A stretch of 64,000 nt of DNA from Amyelois transitella (lineage: Eukaryota; Arthropoda; Insecta; Lepidoptera; Pyralidae): the NCBI RefSeq assembly GCF_032362555.1, contig NC_083510.1, positions 6,475,501 through 6,539,500 of the forward strand, read 5' to 3'. The position numbers and the translations under genes are program-made. Shown here in pieces: positions 1 to 11,204 of the stretch (the stretch's first letter is position 1; each line of letters starts with the position of its first letter). The notes beneath the pieces were generated by a model. That model did not search any database. It saw nothing but the letters and a program-made list of their open reading frames with translations, and was not told where the DNA came from.

Positions 1-37
1 TTTGTTTAAATGAGATGATGGTTGATTATATTTCCAG

Positions 38-1392
38 AAATTATTCGTCTTCGCCGCTTTCATCGCAGCGCTCACTGCACAAGAAAACGCCGACAAACAG
101 CCCGTAGAAATAATAACGGAAAGAACTTTAGTCAAACCAGATGGATACGATTTTGAGTAAGTACGGTTTCAATTCATATAAAATACTTTACTGTTCATCT
201 ACAGAGCATACGTACATTACAAGGGCGGGCTATTCTTTAGTGGGATATTTTAATTATTAAAACTTATGATCAATCTCATAATTAGAATATGTCTTGTCTA
301 TGCTTGATTGTTTACTCATCACAAGTACATTTTGAGGTTTATTGGCCATTCCATTATCTTCTTACCATAAAGTGTTACCTTGCATAATATGACAAAGATC
401 TTTTGGTTATATACCTAATGATTGGCTTAACGTTTAATTACTACGTTATAATACTAAGGTATATTTAAAAATCTTTTTTATATATTACATTTAAAGTCGC
501 TTTTACGGCATCGTACCTAAAAGGAAATATGGGCCCTTATTACTAAGCCTCCGCTGTCAGTTTATCCGTCTGTTCGTTTGTCCATCTGTTCTGTTCGTCT
601 GTCCGAGTGTCTGTCACCAGACTGTATCTCATAAACAGTGAGAGCTGGAAAGCTTATTTTTTTAATGGTCTATTTCCGTTGCCGCTTTAAGAACAACTAA
701 AAAAAATAGATATAAAATGTTTAGGGGAGTACAATAAACGTGATGTTTTCGTATTTTCGCTCAATATTAATCACAGAATATTTTTCTCAGAATATTTACT
801 TATTTATTTCCTTTCAAAATAAAAAAATTATAACAATAAAGTAATTTTTTAATGCGGCATCATACAACAAACATATTTTGTTTATCCACAGCGCCATCTT
901 ATTAATTTCTTTAAATTTATTAGGATGTCAAATCCTAAAAAGATCATGGTATGTATTGACCGCATTGTAGTTCTACCAATTTGCGCTAGATGGCATTGTT
1001 ATAATGTTAAATGATGTAAATAATAATTATTTGGTTTTGATTGAAGCTGAAACGTGAATATAATTTTAATTAAGTGAAAGACGAGGAGTATGCTATACCT
1101 TTGCCGCAACCCCCGCATTACCCACATATTACTCTCTTCTTGCAAACTCATGAAGCAATACTAATGGTATAATTATAAATTCCTCAAAAAGTATTTTTAT
1201 TTTAGATACAAAACTAGCGACGGCGTATCACGCCGGGAGGAAGGAACCCTGATCACCGTTGGCGACCAACAGGGTATCGGAGTGAAGGGGTCCTACTCCT
1301 ACACGGCTCCTGACGGACAGCAGTACCAGGTCACCTTCACAGCTGATGATAAAGGATACAAACCACAGATTCACATCTTACCAAGCCAATAA
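38..1392 (+). CDS. RR-1 cuticular protein, 5' partial
   Basis: Two coding exons are visible, 38-156 and 1206-1392; the ATG exon lies left of the window. Exon 38-156 follows a TTTCCAG acceptor and encodes the signal-peptide core (KLFVFAAFIAALTA), then a short polar stretch ending GYDF. Donor GTAAGT is at 157 and the acceptor TTTTAG ends at 1205; the split codon gives Glu. Exon 1206-1392 carries the RR-1 chitin-binding domain (Pfam chitin_bind_4 type): YKTSDG, a GSYSYTAPDG core, then VTFTADDKGYKP, and ends PSQ. The visible part is 101 residues, so the whole protein is probably near 103, normal for larval RR-1 proteins. The product is secreted by epidermis and should bind chitin in flexible cuticle. 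The only nearby AATAAA (1388-1393) overlaps the stop codon. It converges with the - strand gene ending at 3627. The family call is firm; the ortholog is not assigned. Confidence 0.9.
527..755. repeat. Interspersed repeat in intron of the first cuticle gene
   Basis: The stretch has runs of GTCTGT/GTCCGT followed by CACCAGACTGTATCTCATAA and a GTTGCCGCTTTAAGAACAAC segment. This combination recurs widely in moth genomes, as I recall it, as part of a transposon-derived repeat. The class is not resolved. The rest of the 157-1205 intron is plain AT-rich sequence. Confidence 0.45.
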
Positions 1393-3021
1393 ATTATGTA
1401 CAAAGTATTCTGCCTTTATTTTTGAACAATTAATATCTAATTGGTCTAAGGTTGAAAAACATCGATTGCGCCTATTCCCGCGGGATAACCCAAATATAGC
1501 CTAAGTATGTTCTTTTCCACGGTGTAGGTAAACTTATGCTTTAATATATATTAGTAATTATAAATATTATGCATACAGGATATAATTTGTTAATATTTCC
1601 ATTCATTAATTTATAGTAAAATGGGCATGAATGTTGCATAAATAGACCGCAAAGATCCAAAGAAGCGAAAATGCGTTGTTTAATTGATAGGAAACTTAAA
1701 TGTACCTATGCGTTTTATTTGAGAGGCAGATAAAAGAATCTTGGATTAAAATAATCATTTACCGCTTTGAACTCTTCTTGTTAATATACCTACTTTATCC
1801 GATCAAACGAGAAAGAGAGTGTGAAATAAAACATTTAAATGTTTTCATTATGAATCATTTACTTATTAACAACATGCACATAACAACTGTAACTATGGTG
1901 GGTGTTCACAGAGAGTAAGTATAAGTAGAGAATTTGTTAAATAGCTGATCAACTGATGATCAGCTGATCAATTGAATACTATATTATTACTTTTAGTATC
2001 GTTATTATATTATATAAGGTTGTTCTGCAGAGAAACACAAATAAAACAAAACCAAAGGGTAATATGTCATTTACAGCGAAAATCTATTTCTATGTCAAAG
2101 AGAGTCAGTGTCCACTTACTATTACAAAATATCACCAACATACTGCTTTTGCTAAATCGGATGTAAATTGGGAATGGTAACGGAATATGGCTGATAAAAG
2201 AGAAAGATAGAAGAAGAAATTAAATTTAAACTGTCATTGAAACGCAACAAATCATGTCCACTTTTGAGCTCTTAAGGCTTGGTAGCATTCCATCAAATAT
2301 TTAAACTATTAGACCCGGATGTTGTTGCAAAAGATTCAAAGATAAGAGTATGCAGATATTACACAGACACAAACCCAAATTACATCTTTATCACTTACGG
2401 TATAGACAGAGCTTATATTCGGAACATTCAAAACGCTTGTTTGGATGCATGAAAGTGATATTCAGGTATCGTTACAGCGCATCCGTAATTTTGTTCCTGA
2501 TTGTTTAATTTGTCTTTGAATCTTAGTAATATGCACTGACATGATTGTCCTTGTACGAGGTCCACGAAATTGCAAGGAATTCTTGAAGTCTTCTTAATTT
2601 AATTATTTTTTCCGAAAGAATTGTCACCGATAATATTAATAATTACTAATCATCTCTTGTTCAGTATGCTTCCTGCAGGAGCTTTCAAAAAGAGCATTTA
2701 CAAATACACCCCTTTGAACCTAAATATCATATTGAACGATATGACAGACAGTAAGACATTAAGACACATTTTAACTTTAAATTTTAATGATTGAAACTAT
2801 ATTATTTTCTAAAAATTTTATATATTTAAAATAAGATTACCTACAGTCTTGGTTTAAAATGGGAGAAGTTTAAAAGATATTATATAAATTAATATAACTT
2901 GATAGAAGATAAAATCAAGTCATATTGATATAAATTTTGAATATAGTTATAGAGATGATTGCCAGAAATTTTGTACTGAAATTCATTTACAAAAGTCTTC
3001 AAAGCTGTTTGCCATATTGTT
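1393..3021. other. Intergenic, no gene supported
   Basis: The 72- and 64-codon open frames at 1700-1918 and 1972-2166 have lysine/leucine-rich AT-driven composition and no recognisable domain. A perfect 14-bp palindrome (TGATCAGCTGATCA) lies at 1957-1970. Nothing else stands out. Confidence 0.6.
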
Positions 3022-3226
3022 CTCGGCATCAATAAAAAAGACGACTAAGGGATAGGCTTAACTTGGGATTCTTCATTAGGCGACGGGTTAGCAACCTGTC
3101 ACTATATGAATATTTAAATTCTATCATTAAGCCAAACAGCTAAACGTGGCCTATCAGTCTTTTCAAGACTGTTGGCTCTGTCTATCCCGCAAGGGATATA
3201 GACGAGATTATATGTATGTACGTATA
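3022..3226 (+). repeat. Family A SINE-like element, 5' shortened
   Basis: The copy contains the family landmarks in order: GGCGACTAAGGGATAGGC (start eroded), TAGCAACCTGTCAC, a GTGGCCTATCAGTC segment, GTTGGCTCTGTCTA and GGGATATAGACG, then a TATGTATG tail. It lies between the first cuticle gene and the 3' end of the second. Confidence 0.8.
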
Positions 3227-3626
3227 TAATTCTTAAAAGCTTTGGATTTATTTTATTATAAAGAATATTAAATGTTAGCACATGAAAAACATTATTGGTT
3301 TAAAATTTTTCTTTGTGAATTTTTCTAATCGTTCAGAAAAAATGAAAGCTACTTAGATAATCACGTAAAATAAACTTAAATGTCAACACATGTATTTCTT
3401 AACTGTTTGATCCGTAGATCCTTTTCCTGTCTTTTTTTTAAAGCTAGCTTTATTTTGTTATCATGTAGGAAAATTCTTTTAACTTTTTAACAAATAATAA
3501 TATCATAAAGAGGTAAATACGTTTATTTTATTCACATCTACGAGTTACATGTCCACATTTAGACTAGAAAATATAATTCACTTAACATTACATTATTTGG
3601 TTTTAGCGATTCTGATAAAATTACTT

Positions 3627-5510
3627 TTAGTATTGTGCAGGCTGTTGTTGTTGCTGTTGTTGCGGTTCTTGTTGTTGCTGTTGTTGTTGGTCATCTCCGG
3701 TGTGTTCTTTTGGTTGGTAGCCGTTCTTATCAGCTACGAAGGTCACTTGTATGTGCTGGCCATCGGGGGCAACGTATTTGTAACTTCCCTTCACAGACAG
3801 ACCTTGCTGATCCGTGTCGTTTTTGTACTCGCCTTGTTCTTGTCTGGAGGTACCATCGCTGGTCTCGAACCTTAAGAAAAAGAACGATGTTATTAGAGGT
3901 AGAAAGAGTTAATTAATATTATAAAAGTAGTTTACATACAGTTTTTTTTGTTTAGGTACTGAAATAAAGGTGAAATAAAACTCGTTAACAAACTTGACTC
4001 GTCATTCTACCTATTCTATTTAACTTACGACTTTTCAAACCACACTTTTTTTCACAAATTATGATTTTTTTTGATATAAACACGATGATAAACACAATTC
4101 AAGATATTTACTTTTATTTAAGTAAGTACCTACACAAATAAATGGACTATTGGTAAGACCTCTACTAAAATTATAGAGATTTTGTTCAAAATTGAAGCTA
4201 CAATAGTACGTTAGATTCATTTTCACATCAAAAATCCCTATTAATGCCTTCTCATCGAAACTAAATTGACGAATAAAAATAGTACAAAAGTTATTAATTA
4301 CTTACATAAAAAACTATTTGTGTAAACAAACATAGCTAAATTACTTGTAATACCATTCAAGGATTCTTATAAAAAGTTGTTAAAGACGTAATATATTCTC
4401 AATCCCTCATAATGCGCGCAAATAATTTTCTGTTAAAAAAACACATTACCTTAGTTTAATGTAAGATGAGCAATGACCTTAACTACTTCAAATGATCATA
4501 AATAACTTGTCCTCAGTAGCATATACATATGTGCCCTTGCCTAAATTATTCGTTTATATGATGTCAATTATTTATTACACACACATTGTAGGTACAAAGG
4601 TGTTTTATATATAAAATTTAAAGATTACCATAAATTCCGCAATGAAATAATACTATAAAAGTGGTAATTAGGTACTGGTGAATGTGACAGCGCAACTGAT
4701 TGTTGTAACATTATAGTTTTTCATAATGCAACTAGATTTTAAATTTATTTGACTGCATCAACTTTAACTGTTTTTTAAATAGAGGTAAAAAATCTTGGAA
4801 TGAGTTTTATCCAAAATATTATAGAAATTTTTCAAGTAAAGTATTATTAGTACAGCAATAGTAATTCATTATGACATTTGTTAATTCATATTTCTTCTCA
4901 AGGCAATAAATTAGTCTAGGTATTTTTCAACAAAAAGACGTATTGATATATTTAAAAAGTATTACTTGTTTAAGTGACTTACTCAAAGTTGTATCCATTG
5001 ACGTCTACTTCAGAGTCTTGCTTGACAATCTGGACTGTCTGTTGTTGTTGTTGGCTAGGGGCAGCAGCATCTTGGGGAACAGCGCATACTGCTGCTAAGG
5101 CTGCCAATGCGAAGATGGTCTGGAAAAAGTAAAGTTTTTAGTACATAAAAATTTATATTAAAACAATATTATACTTATAATAATACAATGAAAATGGTTA
5201 AAGAACTTGAAAGTCCTGCTGCTAACATAAGTTACGTATAAGAGAGCACCATTTACGTGTATTTAGAAAAATTTATTCATTTAAAATTGGATTATTTTTT
5301 TATATTCATGTATGATATGTGTGAAGCTTAACTCATTAATTATAAATATTTTAAAAGAAATAAATAACAATTATAATGTAAATGTAATAGCAAATGAATG
5401 GTATAGTTTTAGAAAAATAGCAAGTAGAGACGCGAAGTTCCTTCCGTGAAAAACTTCGTATCCGTTCAAAGTTTTCACGACACAAGTATGCAACTTACAA
5501 TTTTCATCAT
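3627..5510 (-). CDS. RR-1 cuticular protein with Gln-rich tail
   Basis: Complete three-exon gene on the - strand: 5499-5510 (MMKI, 12 nt), 4983-5119 and 3627-3870, joined by GTAAGT donors and CAG/AAG acceptors. It encodes 130 residues. Residues 1-17 are a signal peptide (MMKITIFALAALAAVCA) and 22-35 are Gln-rich. Residues 46-103 form the RR-1 domain (FETSDGTSRQEQGEY, GSYKYVAPDG, VTFVADKNGYQP), and 111-130 are a near-pure glutamine tail with one EP break, ending PAQY. The product should be secreted and bind chitin. A Gln-rich tail is a plausible substrate for transglutaminase cross-linking, which is inference. A TATA-like box lies at 5589-5596, and AATAAA on the - strand is at 3522-3527, about 100 nt past the stop. 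The + strand open frames over the Gln repeat are shadows. Confidence 0.92.
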
Positions 5511-5588
5511 TTTGAAGTTTAGTGAATTTTAAGGTGTATATGATAGAACGAGTCCTAAACGACTATACTTCTGAGTGACTTTCTGAGC

Positions 5589-5596
5589 TATAAATA
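5589..5596 (-). promoter_or_regulatory. TATA-like box of the Gln-tail cuticle gene
   Basis: On the - strand this reads TATTTATA, about 80 nt before the ATG. An ACTCAG initiator-like motif lies at 5571-5576, closer to the TATA than the usual ~30 bp. Position and context support it; the sequence is a weak TATA. Confidence 0.5.
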
Positions 5597-8500
5597 TCTT
5601 TTCAAGTATTGACAATTGCTTGTTTCGAAGTTTCATTGTCAGAGGAGGTGTTAATCAGAACAATGCAAACAGTTTATTTGGTGATCCCCGAAATGTTACA
5701 TGGATTTGTCAATCATGTAAATTGTTTGCAGTCGGTGGCCGTGCGTGCAACACTTAACCTAATTATCGAGAAGATGGTGGTCATATGATTGGTAAGTTTT
5801 TTTTTATAATTTATTACAAAAAAAAAACTTACCAAAGACATACATTGAACTACGCCGCACTAAAAATATACTTAAGCTTTCTCTATAAAAATTTTACAGT
5901 TTTATGTTGCCCTACATACATGTTGTCCAGACTTAAAAGCTATTCATTGAAATGCGTTGAGTTATTCCAGAGAAGACAGAAACAAACAGACAATAATATT
6001 CCTTATTAACGTTGGTAAAGTTCCTTAACCAATAGAAATACACCCTGTATGAATGAAAGTCTGATATATATACATATGATCACGTTTATATCCTTCAAAG
6101 GGTAGACAGAGCCAACAGTCTTAAAAAAGACTGAAAGGCATAGCTAGTTTCTAGCCCATCACCTAAAAACATCTTAAGTTTTTTGTTCAATAACTTTTTA
6201 TCTATATACATATTATATTTCACCTGCCTCTATTTTTATCTCCTGTAGAATGTATACCTACTCATCTAGGCTGAAATATACCTGCTATATAGATACAATA
6301 TTATAACCGTTGATTTAATCCTGATCTCATCAGTCAGTAAAAGTAAATAAACATAGAGACACTGGCGACATAAACAAATGTAATGATATTCGGTTCTGAG
6401 GTAACCCACACGATGCAATATTGCTATTGTCACATTAATGTAGTTTTATGATAAGAAAATTATTGTGTTATTAATGTGAAGTACGTTAAAAGTAGTTTAT
6501 TTTTGTATCCATTAAAATCAATATCCTACAAAAAGACAAAATATTATACTTGATAATTAGCAGAAAAAGCATCGCCTAAAAGAAAAATTTCAAGTTGTTC
6601 CAAAAATTCCAAGTCCCTGTAAGTTTATAGAAAATAACAACATCGTCTCTTTTCCGTGGATTTTGTAAAAGGATGCACTAGTCTGGTAGAAACAATAAAA
6701 AAAATATAAACCAGGGTCAATCTATGCGGGAAACAGTTAGCACACGTTATTTTTCGTTAGTTACCAGATGTACCTAAACACGATGATATTTAAAATTATT
6801 ACGTAAGTCCTTATGTTCTAGCGAGTAAACACTAGCTGAACTCGTTGTAATCATTTACATTAAGTATATAATCAGCGGAATGGCTTAGTAATCAATCCTT
6901 ACAGAGATGAGGTAGTAATAACAATTAAGTATATTATTTAATTTAAAACTTTAGCTTCTGTGTATTAACCGTGGTGTTACTTAATCCAGTTTCAACATCA
7001 TCCCATAGGTACCTAGATAGATAGTTATAATACATTTGTCACTTTTGGTAAGTCAGTCCATGACCTGACCTCTCCGTGACAAGACCAAGCTTAATTTGAA
7101 TATATAATATTAAGTGGTATATTCAGTTGTCTGGATGCATGATGTGCCCTTACTCTCTCATTTATCCCTGACAACGGCTGGTTTTATTTTTCGTTTTTAC
7201 TATTTTATTGTAGGTTTTGATGAATTTTGACGAATTTTTATGGTTTTTATGCTGATTGTTTACTATACTTTTATGGTTTCCCTGAGATTTTGGTGATTTT
7301 TATGTTTTCTTTTATTATTATTTTTAACTGTTTTTCTGACGTCCACTGAGCACTGCTCGGTCATCCAGGTACTTATACCTAAAACCAATTACAGTCGCAA
7401 CTCTTTAACGTATATTAACTCAACACTCTCAGCGAGTGTAGAAGTAATTATTACCATATCTGTTCGTTTATTTTTCGCGGTGCAAAAGTTTTGTAATTTT
7501 GGTACAAAATATCACTATTTAATTTAACAATTAAGAAAAACAGTATAATTTAATCTGCTTATTTTCTTACTTATTGACTTAAAATACGTAACATTTATCC
7601 TTGATTATTTTTGTAGATGATTTTTTTCATCTAAACTGATCTTTATCATATCAAATTGCTTCAACAAAATATGTCGTCGCTATCTCGACTTTGATCAATT
7701 GTGAAAAAATATAACTGCATATACATACCCACAACATCCTCAGAAGCTAGTTTTATTTATTATACATTATTTTCGTATGTTATAACCGCAGGTCAAGGCA
7801 TACCATAATGTGGTTGAATTAATTTAAAATGTACAAGCGAAACACTGTAGTTTTACGACACATTGAACCTTAATTTGATAAAATAGGACGCCTTTAATGA
7901 AAATGTATGTACGTCTATTAAACATCATCAATGTTGATTTACTTTTAAAATTACCATTTAAGATTAATATATATATAATGTATATCCAAGATATATAAGA
8001 GATAACTACATTTTCTTTATTTTAGAAACTAACACTTGTCGTTGCAAGACCATGAGTACCTAACATTTGAAAGTAAATAAACTATAGAAACAATAGTTAG
8101 ATTCGTTATAAATTGACGATGAACTTTAAATGTAAATAAACGTTACCTTGAAATTACTGTGAGTAAAATAGAATCTTCAATTAAATATACATTAGGCAAG
8201 TAAACACTCAACGCAATTTTTATCAAAATTATCCTCAGTACTACCTAACTGAACAAAAAATATCCAACAAGAGCACAATTTTTTCTATACGAATATACAA
8301 AATAAACTTTTCTATGTATTATGTCGGTAAATTGCAAAAATTAACACAATTAAACAACCAATCACGTTGACTTGAAACTGTAATTTATCTTTAGCTATTT
8401 ATGTAACTGATGTTATGTTTATATTGTTTCACAATATCTCAAACATTTTTTTATTTCCGCATCAATATCCAATAAAAACTGCCTAAGATATAACGAAGTA

Positions 8501-9660
8501 AATAACACATTACTTGGGCGAGTCTATTTGTTTGACAGCTACCTTAACAATTATTACGTTTATGTATATGATATCTTAATAAAAGTTATTCTATATTATT
8601 TTATTATCATATCATAATGGTATGGGTTCTTTAAATAATTTTGAATTTCTTAAATTGACTTTTCCATTATATTTTTAATGAACATGAAACATCTATTTTA
8701 CCAAATTTAAACTACAAAATTCACAAGTGTAATTAATCGATTTTTTTTCTATTATGTCATTAACTAATTTATGTTGTTTTATGTTTTAACTGAAATTTAC
8801 TATACAGCACAAATAGTTATAATGACGTAAATATCTTCTAAATATAGTTACTTAGAAATAGGCGCCTAGCTAGTATTGATTTTATTTTCGTCTATTGCCA
8901 AGGTTAATATTCCCAGTTTTGTTGTAATCTTATTATTTTAATTGTAGATGTTACGCATGATCAAACTCGAAGGAATATAAAAACAAAGCAATCAAACCAT
9001 TTATTAGATATGCTAAGGCTTGATTTCATATCTCAACATCAGGTACAAAAAATCACAAATCACATCAAAGTAGCTTCAGTATAATTAATTCCAATATTTT
9101 CTTTTTGTTTTCCTGACTTTAGATATTTTGTTTGGCCATTTGGATGTTAATATAATAATGCGTGGCGCATAGTACTTAGGATTTCTATATGCCATTACAC
9201 ATCACATAAAGTAACCCAATAAATCGAATTAAAATATTTTGTTGCACTATTTTTACCTAATATAGGTAGAACATAAATCAGAAATTGCTTTTTCAACTTT
9301 TACACTAGACGTGTTCCAAACTGGATCTAGTTTCCATTTCAATTTAGTTTAGCGTTATGCTTTGCACCTTGGATAGCATTTACGACTTTAAAAGGAAAGA
9401 TGTGGTATTTACTCTGCATTTCATTAAAGAAAAGTATGAAACTTGTGAAAATTGTTTAATAATTTGTGAAAATAGTTCTGCGCTTATTTACTTAAAATAA
9501 TGAAACATTTTCCTTGCCTTGAATGTGCAATTTTTATCTAAGTACGAATTATACGAAACCAAAAAAAAAGGAATAATTATTTTTTGTTTTTTAACTTTAA
9601 AGGTAAAAAGTTACCTTCATCAAATGGGGGCTAAAGTCAAGAATAAAAGATTAAAAAATA
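5597..9660. other. Intergenic, AT-rich, no gene supported
   Basis: About 4 kb between cuticle genes. It holds one degraded family A tail (6067-6180). The 74-codon frame at 5785-6009 starts in a poly-T/poly-A stretch and shows no domain. The T-rich segment at 7190-7340 looks like decayed repeat. I see no RR motif on either strand. Confidence 0.55.
6067..6180 (-). repeat. Family A SINE-like element, 3' part
   Basis: On the - strand the copy reads toward a TATATGTATA tail. It retains GACTGTTGGCTCTGTCTACC (at 6101-6128) and a degraded GATGGGCTAG stretch. Confidence 0.65.
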
Positions 9661-9755
9661 TGTACGAAGCTAAATAAGTATGCAAAGATCGTGGCAAGTA
9701 AAAAAGTCAATCTCTGCCTGTCGCTTCAGGAGAGGGGTGTGATTTACGTATGTTT
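9661..9755 (+). repeat. Family R LINE 3' tail, degraded
   Basis: It contains GTATGCAAAGATCGTGGCAA, then a decayed form of the AGTCTCTGCCTACCCC segment and CGTGATT-like sequence. This matches the better copies at 14264-14370 and 15084-15360. Confidence 0.65.
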
Positions 9756-10564
9756 TTTTGCTTAATTATTTTATAGGTACGACATTCTCGATCTTTTAAT
9801 GAAGAAGCTGACTAAAATAACAACACATAGCCCCAAACTTGTTGATAACTTATAAAGTACTCTAGGGGTGTACTAAGAGAGTATTTTCCAAAATTGCCGC
9901 GTGAAAGGAAATGACGGCTTTTAGCTTTACGCTGGTAATGTCGCATGTATCTACTAGTATACTATCCAATACAATACAAATTATTTTTATTGCCCATAAA
10001 AAATGCATTAAATGTGGTGGTATCATATAAATTGTTAATAGCTTTGCTTTTTAAAGTTATCTTCTATATAATAACTTGGTTTTTACTCTTCTTTGCTGCC
10101 GTTTCATTCAAACAGAACACCCACATACTTTTGGAAGCACATTGCTTCTGGTTCTCAAATATTTGACGAAGCTTTTGCAAACATGTGTCATCATGACAAT
10201 AAAGTGAAGCTTTTAAATGAGCCCATTGTGTTTCACTCACGGACTATTACTCAACACTTGTCGCACCTGCATTGTAGGTAATCCTAATTATATTTCGTTA
10301 TCAACGTTTCATTAGTTAGTGGCTTATTGGTAGTTATGTTTATTTTGCTGTTTATCATTAGGATGGATTTGCTTGATGAGCAGGTTCAAATCTTACCGCG
10401 GATATGTATCAATAACACTTCATATAGGTACTAACTTGCTATGAGGATACTATAATACGTTAGTTTTATTGCTAACCGATGCTCTTATGTCAAGGGAAAA
10501 CATTTTCAGGAAACTTATTTATGACTTATATATTGATTGGTAATCCTGATCCAGTAATGGTAAA

Positions 10565-10660
10565 GGTTCCTTAAAGAAGGTTGTGGAGATTTGTGTAAAA
10601 CCCTGAATGCACACTCCCAAGATCATGGTCAATGTGGTAATAGGCAAACTCAAACCGAGA
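10565..10660 (+). repeat. Family B SINE tail, degraded
   Basis: It carries GGTTCCTTAAAGAAGGTTG, AAAACCCTGAATG and CCCAAGATCATGGTCAA, matching the family B tail at 21785-21880 and 50787-51058. Confidence 0.5.
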
Positions 10661-10688
10661 CTAACCCCAAGAATAAATTGAATTTGTT

Positions 10689-10736
10689 ATATTCGAGTGA
10701 AAATTAGAGATAATTTTCTAATTTTCACTCGAATAT
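10689..10736. repeat. Perfect 20-bp inverted repeat
   Basis: Arm 10689-10708 (ATATTCGAGTGAAAATTAGA) is exactly complementary to 10717-10736, with an 8-nt spacer. It lies about 470 bp upstream of the cuticle gene at 11205. Confidence 0.9.
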
Positions 10737-11135
10737 TTCAATTAAGGATTGACAATTTAAAGAGAATATTTAGGGACTAGGTTCATAAAAATGTTTTGCA
10801 TAACTGAGCCGCTATCACACAATTGATCTGACATAAAGTTAATGTAAATAAAATATAAGATATGCATCTTTGTATTAATTAAACATTCCGCATGTAAGAA
10901 TTTTTTTAATAGATATAATTATAATGACAAATAATGTACAATAAAGCTAAATTAATCTTACTGTCGTAAGCAAATTCCAAGTTATGACTGACAGTCCAAA
11001 CAAATGAGTTACCGAAAGTTTTGTAAAGGCAGAAACGAAGATCGTCATGGTGACGGACAGCTAACGCCGCGGGCAACGCTAAGCCATCCTCTGTGATGTC
11101 ATCCTCCTGCAAGTGCACCACTGTGGGATACAAGG

Positions 11136-11142
11136 TATATAA
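11136..11142 (+). promoter_or_regulatory. TATA box of the 11.2 kb cuticle gene
   Basis: TATATAA lies 69 bp before the ATG. An initiator-like TCATT at 11166-11170 is about 31 bp downstream of it, the standard spacing for insect core promoters. Confidence 0.75.
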
Positions 11143-11204
11143 TAAGAGAGATCCACACTACTTGCTCATTCGTTAGTTTGTGCTCAACACGAAAACTTAG
11201 CAAG

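Noticed and set aside
3549..3916. Leucine/valine-rich + strand frames of 108 and 93 codons
   Set aside because: They are antisense translations of the CAA/CAG glutamine repeat and RR domain of the - strand cuticle gene; the hydrophobic look comes from poly-Gln read backwards.
10689..10736. Rho-independent-type terminator at the 20-bp hairpin
   Set aside because: The window is clearly eukaryotic and the hairpin is AT-rich without a following T-run.
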